A stretch of DNA of 64,000 nt from Chryseobacterium angstadtii (GTDB taxonomy: Bacteria; Bacteroidota; Bacteroidia; Flavobacteriales; Weeksellaceae). Positions 46,312-57,900 of this stretch are shown here, piece by piece. Each line of letters starts with the position of its first letter. Position 1 is the stretch's first letter. The position numbers and the translations under genes are program-made. The notes below the pieces were generated by a model, which was not told where the DNA came from, made no database searches, and saw only the letters and a list, made by a program, of their open reading frames with translations. The DNA lies in the NCBI RefSeq assembly GCF_001045465.1, contig NZ_LFND01000003.1, positions 434,001-498,000 of the forward strand, written 5' to 3'.

Positions 46312-48128
46312 AACTGGAACCAGAATTAGATATATTAGACGAAATTTTAAATCTGAATTTTGAAGATTTAAAGAAACAGGCAGAAAATAATCAGGAAAAT
46401 CTGAAAGGAAATTATCTGATATCAGGCAATATAGAAAATATAGAATTTGGGATAACCGGATATTTGTTCTTTCTGCTGGAGCATTACAAAAAGAATAAAA
46501 GCCTGCGGTTACTCGAAAAAATAGAAAGATTTACCTTGGAACTGGTTGCTTATTGTGGTCAGGTAGCAACGGCAAACTATTCGCTGTACACGGGAAGAGG
46601 AGGAGTAGCCTATTTCCTGCTGGAGCTCTATAAGGTAAACGAAAAAGCTGTCTTTCTTGAATATGCAGTTAAAATAATAAAAGAGTCGGAAAATGAATTT
46701 TTAGATTCCGCTTACACTTCAGATTATCTGTTAGATGGGCGTGCAGGAATGCTATTCATTCTTTTGACCCTGTTTAAAATAAACGGTTCAGAAGAAACAG
46801 AACAACTCATTAATACCTATCTTAATATAGTTCTGGATAACAGCGTTCTGACATCCAAAGGAATCTCATGGACTGCAAAAGAAGAAATAAGCATAGAAGA
46901 TTCATGTGATTTTGCGCGGGGAGCTTTAGGAATATTGTTTACCCTTAAATATATAAATTCGGTATCCGGAAATGAGAGCCTTACTTTTTATATTACACAG
47001 ACGGAAAAATATATTGAAGATTGTATTCAGAATTTCAATGAAGATATTGTTTTGGATCAGTATCCGTTGATTTCCGAGGCAGAAAAAAAGCATATTCTCA
47101 ACGTTAATTCTCATAAAGAAGACTACATCAGGATTTTTAAATTCTTATCAGACAATAAAGAAACGGAAGTATTGGAAAATAATTTACCGCTGCTTTTGCT
47201 TCTTTCCCCATCGGTGAACAGTCCGTTTATTTCCCTTGTCCGAAATATATTCGACGGTGAAAATATAGTAGATCAGACAGATGAAATAACAGGATTTGAA
47301 GAAGGTTTTCTAACAGGAAAGATGGGAATTGCTTATGCAGAAATAAAACACAGTACATCGGTTATTGACGAATCTGTAAAAAACGAATATACTCTGTCAC
47401 TGGCGGTTCCGTCCGGAGAAGATTTTATATTCAGAAAAAGATATCCTAAGTTTTATGAATTTACGAAAGTGAATTTTCCTGCGGTCCATCATAAGATAGT
47501 AAAGGCCATAACCACAGATAATATTCACATCCTTACCAATATTCTGCTGATTATAGAGACCGATTCTTATGGGGAGTTGTTTAAAGATTTCTTATTGTGG
47601 GAGGAAAATAAAAATCTTTTTTACAGTTCCATGATTAAGAATCATAATTCGGAAAGATTTTCAGACATAGTAGCCCGTAGAAATTCACTTTTCGACAGAT
47701 TTGAGAATTTGGGCGAGGCGGTGTTAGATCTACCCCTTCGGCTAAGTTCCGATGCGAAAATCATAAACACCAGATGGGATTGGTCCTCCGATGATATGTA
47801 CCAGCAGACTTTAAATATCATACAACCTCCGGGTGCGTTTGCAGTAGTGCTTACCCCTTCGTATGACAGCAAAACGAATTATACCACCGAGACAGCTCTT
47901 AATATTGAAGAAACACTGCTGAGAGCATTAAGTGATCCTAAAACCATCAGAACTGTCTGTGCGGAATTTAAGTTTTATTGCCTGGCACAGCCTGATGAAG
48001 TCGTTGATAAGGTAGTGAAATATACCCATTCGAAAGATAAAGCAGATCTTATTGAACGATTGGATTATTTGGTCATCAGAACCATTAAGAATTTCATTTA
48101 TAATGGCTGTCTGGAGTTTGTACAATGA
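46308..48128 (+). CDS. LanC-like toroid protein without visible zinc ligands, with extra C-terminal domain
   Basis: A 606-residue cytoplasmic protein. Residues ~45-370 show repeated Gly-rich helix starts typical of the LanC alpha/alpha toroid: FGITGYLFFLLEHY, YTGRGGVAYFLLELY, DGRAGMLFILLTLF, FARGALGILFTL and FLTGKMGIAYAEI. The Cys/Cys-His zinc ligands of true lanthionine cyclases (WC.G, CHG) are not visible. Residues ~380-606 are a separate part with no family I recognise. No RiPP precursor or LanB/LanM enzyme is nearby, so lanthionine formation is unlikely. It is coupled to the DUF6734-like gene before and to the PPTase after (4-base overlaps). Possible roles are tailoring, tethering or immunity for the NRPS product; none is shown. 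Confidence 0.6.
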   Translation: MKLEPELDILDEILNLNFEDLKKQAENNQENLKGNYLISGNIENIEFGITGYLFFLLEHYKKNKSLRLLEKIERFTLELVAYCGQVATANYSLYTGRGGVAYFLLELYKVNEKAVFLEYAVKIIKESENEFLDSAYTSDYLLDGRAGMLFILLTLFKINGSEETEQLINTYLNIVLDNSVLTSKGISWTAKEEISIEDSCDFARGALGILFTLKYINSVSGNESLTFYITQTEKYIEDCIQNFNEDIVLDQYPLISEAEKKHILNVNSHKEDYIRIFKFLSDNKETEVLENNLPLLLLLSPSVNSPFISLVRNIFDGENIVDQTDEITGFEEGFLTGKMGIAYAEIKHSTSVIDESVKNEYTLSLAVPSGEDFIFRKRYPKFYEFTKVNFPAVHHKIVKAITTDNIHILTNILLIIETDSYGELFKDFLLWEENKNLFYSSMIKNHNSERFSDIVARRNSLFDRFENLGEAVLDLPLRLSSDAKIINTRWDWSSDDMYQQTLNIIQPPGAFAVVLTPSYDSKTNYTTETALNIEETLLRALSDPKTIRTVCAEFKFYCLAQPDEVVDKVVKYTHSKDKADLIERLDYLVIRTIKNFIYNGCLEFVQ

Positions 48129-48871
48129 TGAATTCATCTCTGCAAAATAAGTTGGTGACTGAAAAACTGGTTTTGAAAAGAGCCGGCGGAATATTTCCCG
48201 CTGCAATTGCGGCAGCCGGCCATTCATTGGCTGACCTGAAAGAAATGCGACATTCGTTTCTTCATGAAAAAGAACTGCTTTTTTTTGACGGTTTAAAACT
48301 ACCCAAAACACAGCACAGCTACCTGCTGGGAAGGTACGCCGCTAAAATGGCTTTAAAAAGCTTTATGGAAGATGTTGTTGTAACAGACGCATGGATCGCT
48401 CCCGGAATATTTCAGCAGCCTGTTCTCTACGTACCGCAAGGAGGGAATATCCAGCTGAGTATTTCTCACACCACAGAAGTCGGGATAGCCGTAGTTTTTT
48501 CGGAAGAACATCCTATGGGTGTAGACGTAGAAGCGATCAGTATGGACCAGATTGAAGCCATCAAAGAAATCGTGACTCCCGGTGAACAGCACCAGCTATC
48601 TTTAATAGATGCAGATATTAATAAAAGCCTTACTGTTTTATGGACCGTCAAAGAAGCGCTTTCCAAAATATTGAAAACAGGATTAATGACTCCTTTTTCT
48701 TTATATGAGATTGAAAATGTAGAATACAGTGATGGAATTATAACTTGCAGTTTCATCAATTTTCCACAGTATAAATCCATTTCATGGCTTTCAGAAGGAC
48801 ATGCATGGTCTGTTGTTCTGCCTAAAAAAACAGACCTGGACAGAGAAGTCATTAAAAGACTGCATTTTTAG
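48125..48871 (+). CDS. Sfp-type 4'-phosphopantetheinyl transferase
   Basis: A 248-residue enzyme that moves phosphopantetheine from CoA to the carrier-domain serines of NRPSs. Motifs are present in order: IQLSISHT (residues 109-116), MGVDVEAI with metal ligands D134 and E136, and LWTVKEALSKILKTG with E177 and K181. Length is normal for the Sfp group. It would activate the five T domains of the three NRPSs, Ser750, Ser2237 and Ser3733 (NRPS1), Ser1053 (NRPS2) and Ser986 (NRPS3), making the operon self-sufficient for carrier activation. It is the last gene; its start overlaps the LanC-like stop by 4 bases, and a strong hairpin follows. Confidence 0.93.
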   Translation: MMNSSLQNKLVTEKLVLKRAGGIFPAAIAAAGHSLADLKEMRHSFLHEKELLFFDGLKLPKTQHSYLLGRYAAKMALKSFMEDVVVTDAWIAPGIFQQPVLYVPQGGNIQLSISHTTEVGIAVVFSEEHPMGVDVEAISMDQIEAIKEIVTPGEQHQLSLIDADINKSLTVLWTVKEALSKILKTGLMTPFSLYEIENVEYSDGIITCSFINFPQYKSISWLSEGHAWSVVLPKKTDLDREVIKRLHF

Positions 48872-48882
48872 TATAATAAACA

Positions 48883-48914
48883 AATAGCGCCGCCTGATTT
48901 TCAGCGGCGCTATT
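48883..48914. terminator. Strong GC-rich hairpin ending the NRPS operon and the giant-gene operon
   Basis: A perfect 11-bp stem AATAGCGCCGC/GCGGCGCTATT with a 10-base loop, between convergent operons. T-rich or A-rich sequence is present but short on each side. Confidence 0.8.
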
Positions 48915-48958
48915 GATTTTGAAAAGTCTGACAAAATAATCTTTGCTTTTCGAAAGAT

Positions 48959-51900
48959 TTACTTCATATCCGAAATATTCTTATAGTACAATACTACATT
49001 ACTAAGCGTTATCAATGGCAGTTTGCTCTCACTCAACGATGAGAAAACGGCAATCTCCATCTGGAACCAGGCACCGTTCGTGACAGGCTTATGCTGGCTG
49101 TACCACATTTTAAGCGTATTGGCAAGACGGCAGACAAACGGATCAGATTCACTGAAGGTAGGTTGGCATCCTCCCGCAGGGATCTCATAATCGGTAGGAA
49201 TCTCAAAAGTGAACGGGGCAGCCAGCAAGACAGGCAGTTCTATGGCAGGCATCAGATCTCCTGATGAGGCCAGCAGTGGATAATTCCATGATACGCTGAG
49301 TTTCACCAGTTGTTCAGCCAGTTCATCATACGTAAAGAAAGTACTGAAGAAGTTGGCCAGTTGCTGTGCCAGTGATAAGTTGAGACCATTATCATTATTG
49401 ATCTTGGCAACATCAAAAACGTCATCACTGCTGAGTAACGGGATCAGCTTATTAGAGAACCTAACCAATGGGGTACGGTAAATAAAGTCGCTTACCGTCG
49501 GATTATAAGGAATAAGGTCTTCGTTGCGGATAATGGAAAGTCCGGCCCACGCATACTGGAACTGTAATACGTTCAGTGCATCCGTATTCACGGTTCGGGA
49601 AGGAATGTTGAAAGATTCTTCCCATGACAGATAAGATTTGTCTTCGGCCTGATACCAGTACGCATTAGGAATAGGCACGCCTTCCTTATCGGTGGCATTC
49701 ACTTTTGTATATTGATCAATCGTTACATAAGGAGTTTGCGGCAGTTCCACTTCAAGGACAGACTTATTGCCACGGTATATTGACAGATCATCGGAAGACA
49801 TATCCACAGCAGGCACAATAGTCACCAGCAGACGGTTGTCGAAATCGGTATCATCTGTCTGGCGGATAATGAAATCGTAAGCACGTGCTGTAGCATTACT
49901 GCTAGGATTACCTAAAAGCAGACTGTTGTACTGGCTCCAGGCAATAGCAAGATTATTGGTCAGTGTTACCATGGTCTGTAATGCACAGTAAGCATTGGTA
50001 AGATGAGAATCACTGTTGTCTGACTGAGCGGTAATTAATTTCAGATAACGGTTGAAATCATCAAGTACATTCGGCCATACGGATACAAATTGTGCCAGGT
50101 CGCTGAAGAGATCACGGCTGGTTGCACCCAATGCTCTCGCAGAAGGATTAGGAATTAAATTAAACTCAATATCAGAGAATATTTTATCCTGTGCAGCCTG
50201 GTCTTCGGTGTAAGAATAGATAAAATTCCATTCGGATGCTTTCGCCAGTCGCGTTTTGGTAGTGTCTCCTCCTGCAGATACCCCTTTTCCTGTTTGTGTT
50301 GTTAACGTTGGTGGAGTAGGATAGTTACGTAATACCACAGGAATATCTACATTACCTAAGCTTTGTTGTAGTGAGGAAGCAATAGGTGCTGCTTCAGAGG
50401 TGCTGCCGCTATTACTGCTGCTTACATCGGCCGGAATAATGAAGGTAAGCCAGTTGGAACCCTTATAACCATTAATGCCCGTCACTTCACTGATATCACA
50501 TTCCACATGGGTCACTACATATGTCATGTCGAGATCTACACTCGTAAATTCTTTTGCATTTTTTGTAGTAAAGCTGAAGGTAAGGAAGGAATCCGTATCG
50601 GTTGCACCCTTTTCATTCAACTGTATCTTGGAGGTGGAGATACTGTATTCTTTAGCATCACCATCTGCTTTGTTACTGATGACCGGAGTACCATACAGAC
50701 GAGGTGGTGTTTGGTAGCTTCCGGATGCCGTGAAATCAGATTCGGCGGTTACTTCAAACTGTACCAGAGCATTCACTGTGTAAGCATTACCCAATTGATT
50801 CAGTAATTGCTGTTCGAATTTCTCTTTGGCATTGCCGATACTTGTATCATCACCCATTGCAGGTGAAACATAAGGCGCTGTAAGGATAGGTTCCACTTCG
50901 GAAGCAATAGCTCCGGCAAGCATGGTTTTCGCATTGGTGATCGCCTGCAGATAAGTAGTAGCATCAATATTTTGTGATGCCAGCCAATCTTTTTCTTCCA
51001 CCGATTTCAACTGATCCACAAGGAAAGCAGGAATTGAATAATCGGCACTTAGGAACACGTCAATCGCATTAAGAGACTGAGCACCCCAGGTATCCATATC
51101 GATGCCCGTAAACGTCTGTATTTCACCTTTGCTGCAATCAAGACCCTGACCTGTTATATAGCTACATAGAGGGACATCACTTTTGGAGACAAGGCTTGTG
51201 GCCAACGGTTTAAGCGCATAGAATACGGCATTGAGTAAACTGTACGTATAGATATTGATACGGTATTGGTCAAACTGTGCTGTCGTCAGTTGCTGCTGCA
51301 ACGCTGCATCGAACAGATCTCTGCTTTCATACACCGTTCCTACTAAACTGTTGATGGCAGAGGTAACATCGTTGGGTACACCTGCCGCCGTTAATTGCGT
51401 GATGGAATCGGCAGTCAGCTGATAAGTACCGGCCTGATTCACCTGCCAGTAAATACCCTGGCCGGATTTTAGACCCATACGGACTACAAACACCGCCTGA
51501 TTATTGACACCGCCTGCCGTTGCTGCATTGGTACCGATAGCAATCTTCAGTTCATAGTTATCGGGGCTAAAGAAGGCAGCTTCAAACAGGACAGCAAATT
51601 CATTCAGACTGTACTGAGGATCTGTGCCGGACTGTGCTGTTGTAGACATTGTTTTGGGCTTCACCTGCGTAAGAGCGGTGGTTACCAGAGCACTGTCTTT
51701 AAAGTCAGTGTTCACATATTGCAGATCGCGGTAAAAATCAAGATTGACTGTGAGTTGCAAAATAGAACGGGTATCAATATCTGCTACATTCACCGGTTGC
51801 GTGATCGGATTCATTACGGGAGCAGTCGCCTGATTACCCTGGCTGCGGGCCAGTAAATAGGTATAAATATCTTTTACAAACTGCAGTAACTGATTGAACT

Positions 51901-54900
51901 GGTCACCTGAAAGATCTACAGATTTATTCGGTGTGAGCGATGTGCTTAGAGTAATGGTCACTGTATTCTTACCATCTACCGGATTGAGCTGAGTAAGCTG
52001 ATAGTATACATTGGTGTACGTAAGCAGATCATTGGCAGCATTCTGTTTCCAGTCTTGCTGTTGATCAGCCGGAACATCAGGCAGCTCATTATAACGTTGG
52101 ATATTGAAATTGAATTCCAGTTTAAGTTCCGGTTGATTGTCAGTACCCAGGTCAAACAGATAGCTCAGTTCCACACTTGGCCATTTACTCAATCCTTTCA
52201 ACTCATCTACATAACCTGTCTGGATAGGAGGGTTATTGACTGGTGTGGAAGGATCCAGCTGAGGATCACTGAATGGAGTAACCGTTTCATTACCGTAATA
52301 ATCTACCCAGTCAAAATGCACCTGCACCTGATGACCGATACCACGGTAAGGGTTGTCTGCTTCCTGCGGATATCCGGCCGGATAAGTCATAAAAGGATTA
52401 GCTTTCGCAAACTTGGCAATAGGAACTACCTGGTTGTAATACCATATCAGGTCATCATCACCGTTGCTGTCGGCTGTTTTACCCAATACGTCGTCCTGTG
52501 TCTGCGGTTTGGCAGGTCCAGCAGGTAAGCCCACGATACTTTCCGTGAACCAGTTGTTTTCTACGATCTGATAGCTGAGCAGATTGTACATATTGTTGAG
52601 ATACACCTCAGCATAATCAGGATCGGTTATCTTAGGTTGTTTATCCGGATCCGGATTAGGATTTGTCCGGTTCAGATCAAAGCCTGCTGTACCTTGTTGT
52701 ACGGCCGTTACCTTATGCAGAATCTGATCATTGATGGTAAGAGTGGTCGGGTTTACAAAGAGGTTAACCACATCTCTGGCAGCCCAGGCCATAGCAGCCC
52801 TATCAATAAAATAGTAAGCAGCAATACTTTCAAAGGTAAGACCTGCTTTACCGCTGCTACTGATCGTGTATTGTACCTGAGGCAGTACTACCAGTTGCCA
52901 AAGCGGAAGATTGTTCCAGTCACTGATGCCCGGATTAAGCTGTTGTATAGCGGTTGCGTCCACTCCATAATAGGCAGCAATAGAGGTTAATGTATTACCC
53001 GGACCGTTGCTTCCTACTTCGCATACCAATCCGTCAAAAGTAATGACAGGGACAGGATATTTTGCAGGATCCGTTGTATCGGCTTTGGTATTAAGGATGA
53101 CTTTTTTATTCAGTTCTACCAATTCGGCAGGCAGTATATTGAAGCGGGCGGTGATAGTGTCGATGGTATCAGCAGGAGTATTAACATAGTATGACAATCC
53201 TTCTTGCATTTCACTTTGTGCATATACCACACAGGAGCTGGAATCGATCTTATCTCCGGTTACCGCACAGGTCATATAATCGGTTGGCTTGTTGTTGTAC
53301 TGGCTGCTATAGGTCACCAATAGGCGGACATTGGCAGTATCGCCTTTACCAAATACACTGGAAGGGAATCCGGTATTGCTTTCGATTTCGTTGTACATCA
53401 GATAATAGCCTCCCGAACGGGTAATGCTGCACTCCCATAGCAAGCGTACGAAATCGTAAATACTGTTCAGTACACCGGTAGTAGGTGCTGCTTCTGCTTC
53501 TTCCCTTGCATCCATTTTCAGGGCGGAAGTATCAGGATTGGTTTCCGTAGAAAGATTCGCCTGTACAATGAATGTTTTCATGTGCTCCATTCCAACAGAC
53601 AATAAACCGTCTGACCCTTCATATAACCATTGGATATCGACTATCTTATCTGTATTATTGTTAGATGATTTTGGGTCAAGTGCCTGCAACAGTCTTTGCA
53701 GAATGTTCGCACCTGCTTCACCGGCACCCAGTAGCTCATAACTGTAAGCATTTACCGGAGCGGTGGAATCGGTATCAAGGAGCTTAATTTCTATATCTAC
53801 CATAGTACTCCATCCGTAATAAGAGGATGTACGGTAGTCCATTACGCCTTTAGCCGCATCATATTGTCCTATCTGAACGCTGAACGCTGAGCCTTGATCT
53901 TTCGGTAATGCCAGTTGATTGAGCAGGCCTGAAGGGAACTGCCAGATGAGTGGTGACACATTGGATGGATCCCCGGATCCATAAGGCAGTTTTAATGCTC
54001 CGGATGTCTGCCATTGTGTTGTCGTCTGGAAAGTATATTGCACAGCCTGCAGATTGAAAGGCTGCATAGGCGCCAGCTCCAGTACGTCCGGTTGTATACC
54101 CGTTTTCTGAGCATAGTTGAGCAGGGTACTGATCTGGTTAAGATCTTCCGTGGTCAGTGTGATATCGAGTGTATTACCCCCTTCTTCCTTCATCGTTTTC
54201 CCGTTGAACTGAAGCCAGCTTAAAGAATTGTTGATAAGCTGTATCGAGAAATCAGCAGGGATCGTAGCCGGAAGAGCAAATTCCTGACCGGTAAGTGCAT
54301 ACAGGGCACAATTGGAGCCAGTGCAGCCGGAGCCTGCCGAAAGTGTAAGACCCGGAAGAGTAGTAGGCAGACGCATACCATGTAACTGATAGCGGGATAC
54401 CATACCGGACAGCTGTCCATAAGAATTGTTATCGGTAAAGTATTCCAGAATGCTTCCAACAGTAAGGTATTGCAGACCCGGAATATTGGCATTCGCATAT
54501 CCTTCGCCATTGTAGAAGAAGTTATCTTGCTGCTGGTTGGCATAGCTGGTCGCCAGCAGAGCAGATGTGGTATTGTATTGTTGTGCCAGTACATCCAGCG
54601 TGTCGGCTTGTGCTGCATCGGTGAAGGTAACTGTAGTATGTACAAAAGGTGGTACCAATACCTGACCCAGCGGCTGTACCTGCTGTGCCTGTACCTGTGC
54701 ATTACCTGCAAGGTCCTGAGCGGTAACCGTAGTCCCTGCTAATGCTGAAATAGCCGCAGCCATGCTGGTAAGCGTGTCACCCGGTACGATGGTGTACTTG
54801 GTACTGCCATATTCGAAGCTGTTGCCTGCAATAAATAAACCTGATGTTATCTGGTTTTGCATCAGTAAGGCACTTGCATCAAGGTTTTTATACACATCCG

Positions 54901-57900
54901 TGCTGATACTGTTAAAGGTATCTTCGTTCTTGGCAGTATAAATGGCGGCACCAATAGCTAACCAGCTGCCAGCCATAAGAACTGCCGTATCCTGGAAGTT
55001 GGTATCAGCCGCCAGATCATTAACTGTTGTCTTTAATCCGGATGCAACTGCATTGATGGTATCGGTAGCTTTTACCTCATAAGAATTACCCTTATAAGTA
55101 ACGGTCTGCGGGGATAATAATCCCGGTACTGCCGCATTTTCTGTGATCAGCATGGTTGCTGTAATGGCATACACGGCCGCCACAGAGGTAAAGGTATTGC
55201 CTTCTGCAATATCATGCATAACCCCTGTAATCAATACCGGGCTGTTGCCTGTGAGCGGATGAGTCTGGTTAGCCGTAGCCAGATCCTGTACATTCACGCT
55301 GTTGCTTGTTCCGTCTACGCTGATGCCATTGGCCCAGTTGACCATAGCGGATAAGCTGTTTCCATTGCTTAGGCGATAAGTGAAATTATCCATTGCATCA
55401 GATGCATAGCCAGCCAATTGCTTACCTAGCAGAACAAAATAATCTTCAAATACAAAGGTAGACATGCTCCATTGCTGAGGATCGGTTGCCGTTGCAAATC
55501 TGGCCGAAGATGCTGTTTCTTCCTGCACTTTTACAGCCAGTTCATTGAACCATTCTTTTACAGCCGACAGATATTCCTGTGTGGCCATATTATAATTATT
55601 AAACTGAATGTCTAATGATATATCCGGTACCTTCAGCTCTAGGTCGAAGAACATAGGGAAGATGGCTGCTGCAGGTAAGTTGTCTTTCAGGAGTTGAACG
55701 TCGACCGCCTGGAAGCTGTTTTGCAGGAAGCTGAGCAGATCAGCAGTCGGTATAGGGAAAGGATTGTTTTCGCTGGACAGGAATGCAATCAATGCATCAA
55801 GATCCGCTTTTGAAATACCTTCCGTATCTACTTCCACGCGGGTAGATTGCGACGGTGCATGGTCAATATAGTTCAGTACCAGCCAACGGAAGAAGTCGGT
55901 ACATAAATAGTCAAAGGAAGTGGTAGCTCCATTACCTTCACCCGATGGGTCAGGTGCATCAATAAATAAGGTTGCTACATATTGTGCAGTCTGATCGCTC
56001 AGGTTACCATTTTCAGGTCCTGCTATGGTTAAGTGAGGAACAAAATACAGACTCAATGTAGGCAGGCTGTCCGCAGAGGCTCCCACCAATACAGAGCTGT
56101 AGTTTATAGCCATATGTGGAGAACGGCGGATCACCATTGAATCGGACATCGTTTCTTCTGTGATGTCAAATGCATCAATGGTTGCGAATTCAACAGGTGC
56201 AGAACCATCAAGCGGTGTCGCTTTTCTTGCAGGCGCAATACGTACGGTGGCCACAGGAGCGGACAGACGGGCTGCGGCATGTGGCGCACCAAGATTGTTG
56301 TTCCAGGGTGCTTTGGCGGTCTGGTCTGTACCAATGGTAAGATCAAAGCGGATTTTGGCAGTAAACGTAAAGTGAATGGTAATGGAGAAGATACCCAGGT
56401 TCAGTTTGGCAGAAACCCTAACGTCTACCGAAGCTACGATAGCCAATGGTATTTTCTTATAAGCTTCAAAAATGGCCTGTGCATATACCATAACAGTAAT
56501 ATTGACACTGGCCGATATAATACCGAAGTCTATGGAACCATACAGTTTACCGATAATACCGATGGTACCCTGCAGATAATAATAGTAGGAAGTTTCTACC
56601 TGCTCTTTATTGCTTTCCTGCAAAGCTCCGCTGTAAGGATAATAAGCGGCTATTACCCCTTCTATGATCCCAAACATGGTAATGCTGAAACCGGCGTTGA
56701 GTATACCGTAGTTCACGCTATAGCCTACACCTACCTGCAAACCGATACCAAATACGATCACAGGATTAAAGTTACCATAGTTGGTTTTAGGGACTTTATT
56801 CGTAGTGGCACTGCTGAGTTTTCCGAAATAGAATCCGCCTGAACCCATAGCAGGGATACCTGGCGGCACAATGGCCTGCAAAGTGAACGAACGGGAGAAG
56901 TCCATATTGTAAGGGAAGCCGATATCTACCATGAAATCACCATTGGTGTAAATTTCAATACCAATGGAAGGAAGGGTAATATTGACAGCGCCAAACTGCA
57001 GATAACGCAATGCATTAGGTAGGGTAAGATCTATTTGATAGACACCGATGGAATCGGAGATCTTTTTATACATGATCTCAAAATCAAGGCCTTCAAATAT
57101 TTTGGCTTTACCGCCTGCCATAGCGATGCGCAGACCATATAGATTAGGATCATTAAATACAACCTGCATATCCAGAGTCCACACAGGTTTTTCTTTGGTA
57201 CCTGCATTCAGGATACCAAAATTGGTCGCAATGAGCCAGTTGCTGTCCTCGTTGAATTTCAGCAGCGTATTACCCGAACCCGGTCCTATAGGCACAGTGC
57301 CCGGTTTGGGTTCGGCAAAAGCTTCCTGCATGGCTTTGGTGACATCTTTTATAGAATTGTACTGGGCAGGATTTGCCAGTTCTACGTGTTGACCCATGGC
57401 CAGCAGACGCAGGTCGAAATACTGGTTGCCCTGTCCCGGAACTTCCGGCATTTTTTGAATGTCCTGTCCGCCTGTGGAAGGTTTGAACAGATTACTGTCG
57501 TTAATGGAAGGTACAACGGAATTACCATCAAAAGTGATAAACACTCCTTTTTCGGTTTTGGTAAGGTTGATTCCGTTAATATTGATGAATACAAGGTTAA
57601 GTGTCTTAGGTAATTTGTAGGTAACCTTAATATCTTTGGTGTCGAGGTTGTAAGTAACCGAGAAGCCGTCCAGACTTATTTTGTTCAGGATATCCCACGG
57701 TGCATCAAGTTCAAATGTTGGGTTGAACAGCATCTTCATAAAGGACGTGATCAATCCGCCCAACGTCCAGTTTTTGATGGAGAAAACAATGGTACGGCTT
57801 TGCCCGCTTACATCATACATCGCGGTAAAGCCTTCCCAGGTAATCGCGAGCTGCTGATTGTTCTCGGAGAAATTATAACTGATGTCAACAGTGGCATTAA

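Noticed and set aside
46308..48128. True lanthipeptide cyclase
   Set aside because: Zinc ligands, dehydratase and precursor peptide are all missing, so only a LanC-like fold is claimed.
15349..48871. Search for an MbtH-like helper gene in the NRPS operon
   Set aside because: No open frame of about 70 residues with the MbtH pattern was found. If a helper is needed it lies elsewhere.
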